From positions 1-64,000 of the forward strand of contig NZ_FRAS01000011.1 in the NCBI RefSeq assembly GCF_900142395.1: a stretch of 64,000 nt of DNA, in the 5' to 3' direction. The DNA is from Hymenobacter psychrotolerans DSM 18569. GTDB taxonomy: Bacteria; Bacteroidota; Bacteroidia; Cytophagales; Hymenobacteraceae. Below are positions 50,023-58,421 of the stretch, piece after piece; the stretch's first letter is position 1, and every line of letters starts with the position of its first letter. Under the pieces are notes generated by a model that was not told where the DNA came from, made no database searches, and was given only the letters and a program-made list of their open reading frames with translations. Position numbers and translations under genes: made by a program.

Positions 50023-50673
50023 ATGCCCCGCTTTCCTTCCGCCCACGCGCTTGTGCAGGCGCAGCAGCACCCGCTGATTCCGGTTTTCTACCACGCACAG
50101 GAAGACTACGCCCGCCGGGTGCTGGCCGCCTGCCATGCGGCCGGGGTGCGGCTGTTTGAGTTCACCAACCGCGGCCCGCAGGCCTACGACATCTTTGCGC
50201 GGCTGCAGCGTTTCGTGGAGGCCGACTACCCCGATTTGCTGCTGGGCGCGGGCACCATCTTCACGGCCGAAGAAGCCGGGCGCTTCATCGAGGCCGGCGC
50301 CGACTTCATCATTCAGCCCATTACTGGCCCCGATGTAGCGGCCATCTGCCGCAGCCACGACCTGGCCTGGCTGCCGGGCGCCCAGACGCTGAACGAGGTG
50401 TACGAGGCGCACCGCCTGGGCGCTACTCTGGTCAAGCTGTTCCCTTCCGCCTACCTCACGCCCGCCTACCTGCAGATCCTGCGCGGCCCACTCCCCCACG
50501 TCCCGCTGATGGTAACGGGCGGCATCCAGCCCACCACCGAAAGCCTGCGGGAATGGAAAGCCGCCGGGGCTACCTGCGTGGGCCTCGATGCGCGCCTGCT
50601 TGATACCGCTGAGCCTGCCCGCCTCACGGCCCAGGTGCAGGAGCTGCTGGCGGCGCTGCAGCCGGCCCCGTAG
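50023..50673 (+). CDS. eda: KDPG/KHG aldolase (Eda family)
   Basis: A 216-residue class I aldolase, splitting 2-keto-3-deoxy-6-phosphogluconate to pyruvate and glyceraldehyde-3-phosphate, or 4-hydroxy-2-oxoglutarate. Catalytic Glu46 lies in GVRLFEFTNRG, and the Schiff-base Lys138 in ATLVKLFPS; GAGTIFTAEEA and VTGGIQPTTE complete the barrel. ATG 50023 (MPRFPSAHALVQAQ) fits. There is no edd or kdgK gene here, so it may serve uronate breakdown rather than the Entner-Doudoroff pathway. Confidence 0.93.
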   Translation: MPRFPSAHALVQAQQHPLIPVFYHAQEDYARRVLAACHAAGVRLFEFTNRGPQAYDIFARLQRFVEADYPDLLLGAGTIFTAEEAGRFIEAGADFIIQPITGPDVAAICRSHDLAWLPGAQTLNEVYEAHRLGATLVKLFPSAYLTPAYLQILRGPLPHVPLMVTGGIQPTTESLREWKAAGATCVGLDARLLDTAEPARLTAQVQELLAALQPAP

Positions 50674-50734
50674 CAAGAGGCTGGTTTGCAACACCCAAAA
50701 TTGCACTACTCCAATAGAAGCACCGTTTCCGGCT

Positions 50735-50985
50735 TTCCAGGCGTCTTCCGGGGCCTTCCGGCACTCGCGGCGCGGCTTCCGGGTGTCGCGGAATGGCTCC
50801 CCGAGTCCGACGCCCTGTTTCCCGCATCCGTCAATAGGACATCCTGAAGCGCCGATAGGATTCCCCCGTTCGCCGATTCGTTTCCCGAACCCGCCGACAG
50901 ACTTCCCGCCGCCGCCGGCAGGCTTCCCGCGCCCGCGGATAGGATTTCCCCGTTCTCCGCCACCCTTCCCGCACTGGCCGCTTCC
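50735..50985. repeat. 21-nt-period degenerate array 4 (core TTCCCG/TTCCGG), 12 units
   Basis: TTCC occurs at 50735, 50756, 50777, 50819, 50861, 50882, 50903, 50924 and 50966, all on one 21-nt grid. Units expected at 50798 (TCCC), 50840 (diverged) and 50945 (TTTC) are degenerate. The later units share CCGCC(G/A)(A/G)NAGG before the core. A minus-strand frame (about 50706-50963) shows heptads such as SLPAAAG, SLSAGSG, SHSATPG. It lies between the aldolase gene and a perfect palindrome at 51109-51156. Confidence 0.82.
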
Positions 50986-51108
50986 CCTGCGACGTTGGCT
51001 GACGGGCGGCTGGCTAGAAGAGAGGAAGCACCCTGGGGCGCCCTACGCCTACCTGCTTACCACCAGCGCGTTGGGCTCAGCGCGGACCTTGGCTTTTCCC
51101 CGCTACTG

Positions 51109-51156
51109 CTACGCACAAGGCCCCGGCGGTGCGTACCGCCGGGGCCTTGTGCGTAG
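51109..51156. terminator. 22-bp perfect hairpin, likely terminator
   Basis: CTACGCACAAGGCCCCGGCG and its reverse complement pair (22 bp with GT/AC) around a GCGT loop. It is 24 nt from the stop of the minus-strand gene at 51180 and could end that transcript, though no T run follows. Confidence 0.7.
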
Positions 51157-51179
51157 TCGAGTGTGATACAGTTAGCTGG

Positions 51180-51869
51180 TTAGTAATCGACGCCTTCCTT
51201 CTTCTTGAATTCGCCGTCTTTCACCTGCTTGATCAGCTGCAGCCAGCTGAAAGGGTTGAGCAGCGGATTGTTGGTATACTGCGACGGGCCCATGCCCATC
51301 CGGCGCTGCTGGTCGAGCTGCTGGGCCTGCATGGTCTGGCGGTAGTTGCCCATGCTCGTAACGGGCGCATTGTTGAAAATACGGCGCAGAATGTCCTGGT
51401 TGAGGTTTTCGGCGGCGCTGGTGCCTTTCTCCTTGGGCAGGCGCAGGGCCAGAAAAGCTTCCTTGAAGGCTTTTTCGGTGGCGTACGGGAACACGCGCAC
51501 CTCGGGCAGCACGGTCACGTCTTCGCGCAGCTGCACAATCACGGAGTAGCTTTGGCGCGGGTAGTCGGGCGGAATCACGACGTACTGGTTGCGGTAGCCG
51601 AGACTCCGGATTACGATACTGTCGCCGGCCACTACCGGAATAGAGAAGTAGCCGTAGGGGTTGGTGGCGGTGCCGCGGCCGGCTTTGGGCACAAATACGG
51701 TGGCACCGGGCACGCCCAGCAGCGAGTCGCCGGTGGCCACGATGCCCGTGAACTGCACCACGCGCTGCTGGCCCTGCGCCCGCGCCGCCGTGGGCGCCAG
51801 CCAGCAGGATGCCAGCAGCATCAGCGCAAGAGCCGCCAGCCAGGAAGGAAATCGAACTACTACAGCCAT
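51180..51869 (-). CDS. Exported protein with a carboxypeptidase-regulatory-like domain
   Basis: A 229-residue exported protein. The signal peptide runs to about residue 32 (PTAARAQ). A CarboxypepD_reg-like beta-sandwich follows (about residues 40-120: FTGIVATGDSLLGVPGATVF, NPYGYFSIPVVAGDSIVIRS), as found at the N-terminus of TonB-dependent receptors. The rest (about 125-229) is helical and rich in Gln and Arg. It is a standalone version, common in Bacteroidota, with unknown role. ATG 51869 (MAVVVRFPS) is used. Confidence 0.85.
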   Translation of the reverse strand: MAVVVRFPSWLAALALMLLASCWLAPTAARAQGQQRVVQFTGIVATGDSLLGVPGATVFVPKAGRGTATNPYGYFSIPVVAGDSIVIRSLGYRNQYVVIPPDYPRQSYSVIVQLREDVTVLPEVRVFPYATEKAFKEAFLALRLPKEKGTSAAENLNQDILRRIFNNAPVTSMGNYRQTMQAQQLDQQRRMGMGPSQYTNNPLLNPFSWLQLIKQVKDGEFKKKEGVDY

Positions 51870-51980
51870 AAAGGGAATTACAGACTTACAAGTATACGGC
51901 ACTTTTGGAGGGCGCTGCCGGGTTTGAAGTAAATTCGCGCCGGGCCACCCTGGTTCCGTTTGCCCCTACTTCGTCTAAAG

Positions 51981-52355
51981 ATGCGCCTCAAACACTTCAG
52001 CGTTGCATTTGGCCAGCAACTCTTCAAAGCTTTCGGCGACGAAAGCCGGGTGCGCATTCTGCATCTGCTCTGGCGCAACCAGGAAATGTGCATTTCCGAC
52101 CTGGAGCAGGTGCTCGACTTCACCCAGACCAAAACCTCCCGGCAATTAGCGTACCTCAAAAATGCGAGTCTGGTCAGCTTCCGGCGCCTCGACAACTGGG
52201 TGTTCTACTTCGTGAAGGAAGAAGCGCAGGACTTTGTGCAGCAGCTGCTCAGCTACATGGAGCGCGACGCCCAGCTGCAGCACGACCAGAAGATTTACCA
52301 GACGCTCTGGTCGAACCGGGAGCTGGCCGCGTATAAGCTGCAGAACCGCCGCTGA
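51981..52355 (+). CDS. ArsR family transcriptional regulator
   Basis: A 124-residue winged-helix regulator. FKAFGDESRVRILHLLWRNQ starts the HTH, DLEQVLDFTQTKTSRQLAYL is the recognition region, and RRLDNWVFYFVKEE the wing. The usual ArsR metal-binding cysteines (ELCVCDL) are replaced by NQEMCISDL, with one Cys, so classic metal sensing is unlikely. It starts 111 nt after the divergent exported protein, and is 67 nt before the ferredoxin-like gene. Target unknown. Confidence 0.88.
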   Translation: MRLKHFSVAFGQQLFKAFGDESRVRILHLLWRNQEMCISDLEQVLDFTQTKTSRQLAYLKNASLVSFRRLDNWVFYFVKEEAQDFVQQLLSYMERDAQLQHDQKIYQTLWSNRELAAYKLQNRR

Positions 52356-52422
52356 ACCGGCATCCCCGACGGCCAGTAACCTTGTGTCCGGCGCCTGTGC
52401 GCCGCTATTGTTTTTGCCCGCT

Positions 52423-52749
52423 GTGAAATCTGCTTCCGCCGTTACCCGCCTGTTTGTTTGCGTTGCCCAGAAAGACGAAGTTGGCCGGGATGTGGCCCGG
52501 GCCCTGAAAATCGAGCTGAAGAAACAGGGCCTGAAAAAGCTCCTTACGGGCGGCGAGCGGCACAAAGTCCGGGTGCAGACCTGCAACTGCCTCGATCTGT
52601 GCAAGCACTGCAAAAAAGGCCCCGGCGCAGCCCTCATCATCCATCCGGAAGGCACCGTGTACGGCGACGTGAAGCCCAAAGACGCGGCGGAAATCGTGCA
52701 CGAACACTTGGGCGAAGGCCGGGTTGTTAAAAGACTGCTGCTCGACTGA
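52423..52749 (+). CDS. Thioredoxin-like [2Fe-2S] ferredoxin domain protein
   Basis: A 108-residue protein with the thioredoxin-like ferredoxin plan: RLFVCVAQKDEVGRDVARAL with Cys13, then a helix and strand leading to TCNCLDLCKHCKKGP (Cys54, Cys56, Cys60, Cys63), and ALIIHPEGTVYGDVKPKDAA at the end. The set of cysteines fits a [2Fe-2S] cluster or redox centre. GTG 52423 is used as start; the frame is open upstream into the ArsR gene in another frame. Function: electron carrier, partner unknown. Confidence 0.82.
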   Translation: MKSASAVTRLFVCVAQKDEVGRDVARALKIELKKQGLKKLLTGGERHKVRVQTCNCLDLCKHCKKGPGAALIIHPEGTVYGDVKPKDAAEIVHEHLGEGRVVKRLLLD

Positions 52750-52788
52750 ACGCCACGGTTCACCTTTCACCTCATCACTATAAAATCA

Positions 52789-53484
52789 GTGAAATACCGT
52801 CACCTCTTCTTCGACCTCGACCATACGCTCTGGGACTTCGAAACCAACGCCGACGAAACCCTGCGGCACCTGTTTGAGCTGCACGACCTGGGCCGCTACG
52901 GCACATTCACGGTGGAGGAGTTTATCCGCGTCTATTCTGATATCAACCACGCGCTGTGGCGGCTGTATCAGGGCGGCAAAATCACGCAGACGCAGCTGCG
53001 CTCCGTGCGTTTTGTGCGCACGCTGGGCAAGCTGGGGGTGCCCGAAGAGGAAGTGCCGGCTGACATTTCCAGGCAGTTCACCGACATTCTGCCCCAGAAA
53101 ACGGCCGTGTTTCCGTACACCTACGACGTGCTGGACTACCTGCGCGACAAAGGCTACCAGCTGCACCTGATTACCAACGGCTTCAAGGACATTCAATACG
53201 TCAAGCTCAACGCGTCCAACCTGACGGACTATTTCCAGGAAATCGTGACGTCGGAGTGCTGCGGCCACCTCAAGCCCGATACGCGCATCTACCAGCACGC
53301 GCTGGAGCGGAGCGGAGCCACGGCGCAGGAAAGCATCATGATTGGCGACAACCTGGAGTGCGACGTGCTGGGGGCCTGCAATGCCGGCCTCGACCAGGTG
53401 TATTTCAACCCCGAGAAGCGCCGCCACTTCGCCCAGACCACCTACGAAATCAGCTGCCTGAGTGAGCTGAAGGAGATTTTGTAA
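52789..53484 (+). CDS. yjjG: HAD-family nucleotidase (YjjG type)
   Basis: A 231-residue HAD phosphatase of the YjjG noncanonical pyrimidine nucleotidase group. Motif I is FFDLDHTLWDF with nucleophile Asp9 and Asp11; motif II is LITNGF; motif III Lys is in GHLKPDTRIY; motif IV is IGDNLECDV. The C1 cap is helical (about residues 18-95). YjjG removes phosphate from abnormal nucleotides. Start GTG 52789 (MKYRHLFFDLD) is 39 nt after the ferredoxin gene. Confidence 0.9.
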   Translation: MKYRHLFFDLDHTLWDFETNADETLRHLFELHDLGRYGTFTVEEFIRVYSDINHALWRLYQGGKITQTQLRSVRFVRTLGKLGVPEEEVPADISRQFTDILPQKTAVFPYTYDVLDYLRDKGYQLHLITNGFKDIQYVKLNASNLTDYFQEIVTSECCGHLKPDTRIYQHALERSGATAQESIMIGDNLECDVLGACNAGLDQVYFNPEKRRHFAQTTYEISCLSELKEIL

Positions 53485-53510
53485 GTGCTGCCGCAGCCAG
53501 AGCAGGTTTC

Positions 53511-53518
53511 TACCTTTG
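53511..53518 (+). promoter_or_regulatory. TACCTTTG -7 promoter element
   Basis: TACCTTTG fits the Bacteroidota -7 consensus TAnnTTTG, 8 nt before the ATG at 53526. No good -33 TTG at proper distance was found, so the promoter is tentative. Confidence 0.4.
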
Positions 53519-53525
53519 CGCACCT

Positions 53526-54074
53526 ATGGTACACCTTATCGGCCTTTCCGGCAAAAGAGGCAGCGGCAAAGACACGCTGGCCCGCCTGCTGCAGCAGCTG
53601 CAGCCCGAGCGCAGCTGGCACATCCGCTCCTTCGGCGACTCTATTAAGGCGGTGTGTGCGGCGCTGGCCTCCGAGAAAGTAGCTCCTTATTACACCCAGC
53701 ACGGCAAGGCCCAGCTGCTGCCCGCCTTTGGGCGCACCCGCGGCGAGATGCTGCAGCAGGTAGGCCAAGCCCTGCGCGCCTGGGAGCCGCAGGTCTGGAT
53801 TTCGGCTTTTGTCGCTCAGATTGAAGGCCTGCCGTTTGTGCTGGTGCCCGATGTGCGCTTTCCCGAAGAAGCCGACCTCATCCGCAGCCGCGGCGGCCTC
53901 ATGCTCCGCCTCGAAGGCGACCCGCTCCGCCAGCGCGGCGACGGTACCCGCGACGACAACCACCCCAGCGAAACGTCCCTCGACGACTACCCGCACTTCG
54001 CGGAAATCATCTATAACAGTGGCTCCCGCCAGGAGCTGGAGCAGCAGGTTCGGGCACTAGTGAGCCGGCTGTAA
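53526..54074 (+). CDS. P-loop deoxynucleotide monophosphate kinase family protein
   Basis: A 182-residue P-loop NTPase. The Walker A is GLSGKRGSGKDTLARLLQQL (residues 6-25). Further elements are SFGDSIKAVCAAL and GRTRGEMLQQVGQALRAWEP (with the Arg-rich lid), plus VLVPDVRFPEEADLIRSRGG near the C-terminus, as in the dNMP kinases of phage T4 gp1 type and their bacterial relatives. It may phosphorylate deoxynucleotides. It stands alone, 41 nt after yjjG. Confidence 0.8.
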   Translation: MVHLIGLSGKRGSGKDTLARLLQQLQPERSWHIRSFGDSIKAVCAALASEKVAPYYTQHGKAQLLPAFGRTRGEMLQQVGQALRAWEPQVWISAFVAQIEGLPFVLVPDVRFPEEADLIRSRGGLMLRLEGDPLRQRGDGTRDDNHPSETSLDDYPHFAEIIYNSGSRQELEQQVRALVSRL

Positions 54075-54196
54075 GGTTGTTGCTTGGTACCGCACCTGCC
54101 ACCTCCGGGATGGAAGCAAAAGCAGGCACGCTGCCAGCCCAGCGTACCCAAGCAAACGAGTGCAACTGCTCTCCGGGGCCCCCGGTAGTTGCTACC

Positions 54197-54228
54197 TTGA
54201 AGTCGCTTGCCCTTTCCTTCTACCTTTG
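54197..54228 (+). promoter_or_regulatory. Predicted promoter for pruA
   Basis: TTG at 54197-54199, then 21 nt, then TACCTTTG at 54221-54228. It fits the Bacteroidota pattern, 47 nt before the pruA ATG. Confidence 0.55.
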
Positions 54229-54274
54229 CTCCTCCCCTACTACTCTAACCCAGTACCCTGAAACCTCAATCCTC

Positions 54275-55945
54275 ATGGCCAACGGATTTTTCAACGTCCC
54301 CACCCCGATAAACGAGCCGGTAAAAGGCTACGCGCCCAACTCGCCCGAGCGGCTGGAGCTGCACAAGACCCTCAAAGAGCTGAAGCAGCAGCAGCGCGAC
54401 ATTCCGATGCACATTGGTGGCCAGGAAATCCGCACTGGCAATACCAAGAATATTACCCCGCCTCACGACCACCAGCACGTGCTGGGCCAGTTCCACGAAG
54501 GCGACGCTTCGCACGTGCAGCAGGCCGTTGATGCGGCCCTGGCAGCCCGCCCGCTATGGTCCGAAATGCCCTGGGAGCACCGTGCTTCCATCTTCCTGAA
54601 AGCGGCCGAGCTGCTGGCCGGCCCCTACCGCGCGCGCATCAATGCGGCCACCATGCTGGGCCAGAGCAAGAACTGCTTCCAGGCTGAAATCGACGCGGCT
54701 TGCGAGCTGATCGACTTCTTCCGGTTCAATGTGCACTTCATGCAGGAAATCTACAAGCAGCAGCCGGAAAGCCAGCCGGGCATGTGGAACCGCCTGGAGC
54801 ACCGGCCGCTGGAAGGCTTCGTGTTTGCCCTCACGCCCTTCAACTTCACCTCCATTGCCGCCAACCTGCCCGCCTCGGTGGCCATGATGGGCAACGTGGT
54901 GGTGTGGAAGCCCGCTAACACCCAGATCTACTCGGCCCAGGTGCTGATGGAGCTGTTCAAGGAAGCCGGCGTGCCCGACGGCGTTATCAACCTGGTGTAT
55001 GTGGACGGCCCCACCGCCGGCGACGTTATCTTCAACCACGCCGATTTTGCCGGCATCCACTTCACCGGTTCCACGGGCGTGTTCCAGAACATCTGGAAAA
55101 CCATCGGCCAGAACATTCATAAGTACAAGAGCTACCCGCGCATCGTGGGCGAAACCGGCGGCAAAGACTTTATTCTGGCGCATCCGTCGGCGCACGCCAA
55201 GGCGGTGGCCGTGGGCATCAGCCGCGGCGCGTTTGAGTACCAGGGGCAGAAATGCTCGGCGGCTTCCCGCGTGTACCTGCCCAGCAATCTGGCCGACGAG
55301 ATTCTGGGCTACGTGAAGGAAGACCTGGCGTCGTTCAAAATGGGCGACGTAGAGGACTTCTCGAACTTCATCAACGCCGTTATCGACGAGAAATCCTTCG
55401 ATAAGCTGGCCAGGTACATCGACGGGGCCAAAGCCGACCCGAACGCCGAAATCGTGGCCGGCGGCAACTACGACAAATCGAAAGGCTACTTCATCGAGCC
55501 GACGGTTATCGTGACCAAAGACCCGAAATACGTGACCATGTGCGAGGAGCTGTTTGGTCCCGTCGTGACGGTGCACGTGTACGATGCCGAGCAGTTTGAG
55601 CAAACCCTGGAGCTGGTTGACAGCACCTCACCATACGCCCTCACCGGCGCTATCTTCAGCCAGGACCGCTACGCCATCGACCTGGCCTCGAAGAAGCTGG
55701 TGCACGCGGCCGGCAACTTCTACATCAACGACAAGCCCACCGGCGCGGTAGTTGGCCAGCAGCCCTTCGGCGGCGCCCGCGCTTCCGGCACCAACGACAA
55801 AGCCGGCTCCCTGCTGAACCTGCTGCGCTGGGTGTCGCCGCGCGCCATCAAGGAAACCTTCGTTCCCGTGACGGATTACCGCTACCCCTTCCTGGGCGTG
55901 GAAAATGGCGAAAACCTGAACGTAACGGGTCAGGGCGGGTTCTAA
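54275..55945 (+). CDS. pruA: L-glutamate gamma-semialdehyde dehydrogenase (1-pyrroline-5-carboxylate dehydrogenase)
   Basis: A 556-residue aldehyde dehydrogenase of the PruA type, oxidising glutamate semialdehyde to glutamate in proline breakdown, using NAD+. Catalytic Cys327 lies in QGQKCSAASRVY and the general base Glu293 in GETGGKDF. FALTPFNFTSIAANLP and GSTGVFQNIWKTIG mark the cofactor site; the closing PFGGARASGTNDKAGS is family-specific. ATG 54275 (MANGFFNVPTPINEPVKGY) is used; the frame is open far upstream. No putA is adjacent. Confidence 0.96.
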   Translation: MANGFFNVPTPINEPVKGYAPNSPERLELHKTLKELKQQQRDIPMHIGGQEIRTGNTKNITPPHDHQHVLGQFHEGDASHVQQAVDAALAARPLWSEMPWEHRASIFLKAAELLAGPYRARINAATMLGQSKNCFQAEIDAACELIDFFRFNVHFMQEIYKQQPESQPGMWNRLEHRPLEGFVFALTPFNFTSIAANLPASVAMMGNVVVWKPANTQIYSAQVLMELFKEAGVPDGVINLVYVDGPTAGDVIFNHADFAGIHFTGSTGVFQNIWKTIGQNIHKYKSYPRIVGETGGKDFILAHPSAHAKAVAVGISRGAFEYQGQKCSAASRVYLPSNLADEILGYVKEDLASFKMGDVEDFSNFINAVIDEKSFDKLARYIDGAKADPNAEIVAGGNYDKSKGYFIEPTVIVTKDPKYVTMCEELFGPVVTVHVYDAEQFEQTLELVDSTSPYALTGAIFSQDRYAIDLASKKLVHAAGNFYINDKPTGAVVGQQPFGGARASGTNDKAGSLLNLLRWVSPRAIKETFVPVTDYRYPFLGVENGENLNVTGQGGF

Positions 55946-55968
55946 GCCCTGCTGCACCACATAACCAG

Positions 55969-56001
55969 AACGCCGCTTCGGGAAACCGGAGCGGCGTTTT
56001 T
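55969..56001 (+). terminator. Intrinsic terminator after pruA
   Basis: AACGCCGCT and AGCGGCGTT form a 9-bp stem with inner CGG/CCG pairing, followed by TTT. It also faces the convergent Uma2 gene. Confidence 0.85.
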
Positions 56002-56018
56002 GGCTTCATATACAGGTA

Positions 56019-56618
56019 TCAGCCTACCGGCGGCTGGGCCCGCATCGGCGCTATATCAATTTCGTCGTAGATATCCGCTACCCGTAGCGTCAGGGCCAGT
56101 TCGGGCAGCTCCAGCGTATCGGTCAGCTCCCCGAGCGGCGTGAACGACCAGACACCGCTGGGCTCCCGTCGGAACCACTCGACCAGGCAGGTGTGCTGCG
56201 ACACCAGCACGTAATGCTGCAACGAGGGCAGCTGTTTGTACTGATTAAATTTCCAGCTTCGGTCGTGGTCGGCCGTGGAAGGTGACAGAATTTCGATGAT
56301 GAGCACCGGATGGCGCATGACGCGTTCCTCCCGCTGGTCGTCCGGGTGGCAGGTCACCATCACGTCTGGATATGTGTAATAGCGGCCTTCAGATACGGCT
56401 AATTGCATGCCTTCATCATACACCTTGCAGCCCCGGCCCCGCAAGGAGCCTCTGAGGCTGATAACGCAATTCTGTCGGATAGTATGATGCGTAGCAGAAG
56501 CCCCCGGCATAGCGTAGACCTCTCCTTCGAAATACTCGTGCCGCTGCGCCGAAACTTCTTCCAGGGCAATGTATTCTTCTACTGTATAGCGGCGAGGCTG
56601 GGCGGGTACCGGCTCCAT
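56019..56618 (-). CDS. Uma2 family putative endonuclease (DUF820)
   Basis: A 199-residue Uma2 protein with the PD-(D/E)xK-like fold. Its start RRYTVEEYIALEEVSAQRHE is typical. The likely active-site residues are Glu in YFEGEVYAMPG, Asp in YYTYPDVMVTC, Glu in PVLIIEILSPSTADHD and the Lys of KFNQYKQLPSLQHYV. Members are widespread in high numbers in cyanobacteria and Bacteroidota; role unknown. It is divergent from nuoA with the nuo promoter between. Confidence 0.9.
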   Translation of the reverse strand: MEPVPAQPRRYTVEEYIALEEVSAQRHEYFEGEVYAMPGASATHHTIRQNCVISLRGSLRGRGCKVYDEGMQLAVSEGRYYTYPDVMVTCHPDDQREERVMRHPVLIIEILSPSTADHDRSWKFNQYKQLPSLQHYVLVSQHTCLVEWFRREPSGVWSFTPLGELTDTLELPELALTLRVADIYDEIDIAPMRAQPPVG

Positions 56619-56677
56619 AAGTGAGAAACGAACGTTCTACCCAAAGATACGCCTTTCCCCCGCAGGCTGATTTCGCG

Positions 56678-56708
56678 TTTGTTCCGCCCGCATTTCGTGG
56701 TACCTTTG
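56678..56708 (+). promoter_or_regulatory. Consensus Bacteroidota promoter of the nuo operon
   Basis: TTTG at 56678-56681, exactly 19 nt, then TACCTTTG at 56701-56708. This is a full match to TTTG-N19-TAnnTTTG. It lies 46 nt before the nuoA ATG. Confidence 0.75.
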
Positions 56709-56754
56709 CCTCCCATGCCGTTTCTATGCGGCGTTTACTTGTTTGTCGTTGCCT

Positions 56755-57147
56755 ATGCTTCTCGCTGTTCCGACCCAGTACCAGCCGCAGGACTTTCTGC
56801 CCATCGTAGTGCAGTTTGTGCTGGCCATTGCTTTCGTGGCCTTCGCCATGACCGTTTCTCACCTTGTAGGCCCGCGCCGCAAGAGCGTGGTAAAAGATGA
56901 GGCTTTCGAGTGTGGCATCGAATCGGTGGGCAATGCCCGCACCCCGATTTCAGTGAAATACTTCCTGACGGCCATCCTGTTCGTGCTGTTCGACGTCGAA
57001 GTTATCTTCATGTACCCCTGGGCTGTCAACTTCCGGGCCCTGGGCACCGAAGGCTTCGTGCAGATGCTTGTATTCCTGGCGCTGCTGATGGCAGGCTTCG
57101 GGTACGTCATCAAAAAGGGCGTTCTACGCTGGAACGAAGCCCGTTAA
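56755..57147 (+). CDS. nuoA: NADH-quinone oxidoreductase subunit A
   Basis: A 130-residue three-helix subunit of complex I. The loop motif DEAFECGIESVGNAR with its conserved Cys, and ILFVLFDVEVIFMYPWA with the conserved acidic residue inside the helix, are diagnostic. ATG 56755 (MLLAVPTQYQPQDFLP) is taken; in-frame upstream TTG codons are less likely. It is the first gene of nuoABCDEFGH. Confidence 0.95.
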   Translation: MLLAVPTQYQPQDFLPIVVQFVLAIAFVAFAMTVSHLVGPRRKSVVKDEAFECGIESVGNARTPISVKYFLTAILFVLFDVEVIFMYPWAVNFRALGTEGFVQMLVFLALLMAGFGYVIKKGVLRWNEAR

Positions 57148-57217
57148 GCCAAACTTTTGCTTGCAAGCTGGTGTTGGCTGAAGTGGAGCAATCCACTTTC
57201 TAAACTGACCTTCTCTT

Positions 57218-57772
57218 ATGGATACCAGAGTCCCTGAAATTAAAATGGTAGAGGCCCCCGAGGGCATGGAAGGAGCTGGCTTCTTCGCTACCTCGCTGGA
57301 AAAAGTGGTGGGCATTGCCCGCGCTAACTCGCTCTGGCCCCTGCCTTTCGCCACCTCCTGCTGCGGCATCGAGTTCATGGCCACCATGGGCGCCCGCTAC
57401 GATATTTCCCGCTTCGGCTCGGAGCGTCCCTCCTTCTCGCCCCGGCAGGCCGACCTGCTGATGGTGATGGGCACCATTGCCAAAAAGATGGCCCCCATTG
57501 TGAAGCAGGTGTACGAGCAGATGGCCGAGCCCCGCTGGGTGCTGGCTATGGGTGCCTGCGCTTCGTCGGGCGGTATCTTCGATACCTACTCCGTGCTGCA
57601 GGGCATCGACCGGATTATTCCGGTGGACGTGTACGTGCCCGGCTGCCCGCCCCGTCCTGAGCAGGTGCTCGACGGCCTGATGCGCGTGCAGGACCTAGCC
57701 AAAAACGAATCGTTCCGCCGCCGCAACTCGCCCGAGTATCAGGCCCTGCTGGCGTCTTATAACATTAAATAG
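57218..57772 (+). CDS. nuoB: NADH-quinone oxidoreductase subunit B
   Basis: A 184-residue subunit that holds the terminal [4Fe-4S] cluster N2. Ligands: Cys48 and Cys49 in [11 protein letters not shown], Cys114 in MGACASSGG and Cys143 in VPGCPPRPE. It passes electrons to quinone. It is 70 nt after nuoA and followed by an 81-nt spacer with a hairpin. Confidence 0.97.
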   Translation: MDTRVPEIKMVEAPEGMEGAGFFATSLEKVVGIARANSLWPLPFATSCCGIEFMATMGARYDISRFGSERPSFSPRQADLLMVMGTIAKKMAPIVKQVYEQMAEPRWVLAMGACASSGGIFDTYSVLQGIDRIIPVDVYVPGCPPRPEQVLDGLMRVQDLAKNESFRRRNSPEYQALLASYNIK

Positions 57773-57777
57773 GTAGT

Positions 57778-57842
57778 GAGTATTGGGTATTGAGTAGTTG
57801 GACCGCTGCTGTCTGCCTCTCAATACTCAATACCAAATACTC
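57778..57842. repeat. Short-period inverted repeat between nuoB and nuoC
   Basis: GAGTATTGGGTATTGAGT (57778-57795) pairs with ACTCAATACCAAATACTC (57825-57842) with one mismatch. The arms are made of TATTGAG/TATTGGG units. It forms a hairpin inside the operon. Confidence 0.75.
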
Positions 57843-57853
57843 AATACTCAGAA

Positions 57854-58417
57854 ATGGCTGACCAGAACGAATCCATCCCGGCTCAGGAAGCCGCTGCTGC
57901 CCAGGACCCGGCCGCGCAGAAAAACGCACAGCTGCTGTCGCTGCTGCACGGCCTGTTTGGTGAGGATACCTTTACGGATGTGGAGGAACCCTACGGCCTG
58001 CTGACCGCTACGACCACCCGGGAGCGGATTCACGACATCATTGCCGGGCTGCAGCAGGATCAGCAGTTGCAGCTCAACTTCCTGACCACCATGTGCGGCA
58101 TGCACTTTCCCGAGCGGGAAGGCCAGGAACTGGGCATGGTGTATCACCTGCACAGCCTGACGCAGAATATCCGGCTGCGGCTGAAGATCTTCTTCCCCAT
58201 TGCCGACCCGGTAGTACCGACCCTGACCGACCTCTACGCCACTGCCAACTGGATGGAGCGGGAAGCATTCGACTTCTACGGCATCATCTTCACCGGCCAC
58301 CCCAACCTCATCCGCATTCTGAATGTGGAAGACATGGACTACCACCCCATGCGCCGGGAGTACGCGCTGGAAGATGGCACCCGGGAAGATAAAACCGACC
58401 TTTTCTTCGGCAGGTAA
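57854..58417 (+). CDS. nuoC: NADH-quinone oxidoreductase subunit C
   Basis: A 187-residue 30-kDa-type subunit of the peripheral arm. YATANWMEREAFDFYGIIFT and HPNLIRILNVEDMDYHPMRR are the family signature; the N-terminal 30 residues are Gln/Ala rich and poorly conserved. It is a separate gene, not fused to nuoD. ATG 57854. Confidence 0.94.
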   Translation: MADQNESIPAQEAAAAQDPAAQKNAQLLSLLHGLFGEDTFTDVEEPYGLLTATTTRERIHDIIAGLQQDQQLQLNFLTTMCGMHFPEREGQELGMVYHLHSLTQNIRLRLKIFFPIADPVVPTLTDLYATANWMEREAFDFYGIIFTGHPNLIRILNVEDMDYHPMRREYALEDGTREDKTDLFFGR

Positions 58418-58421
58418 TTTT

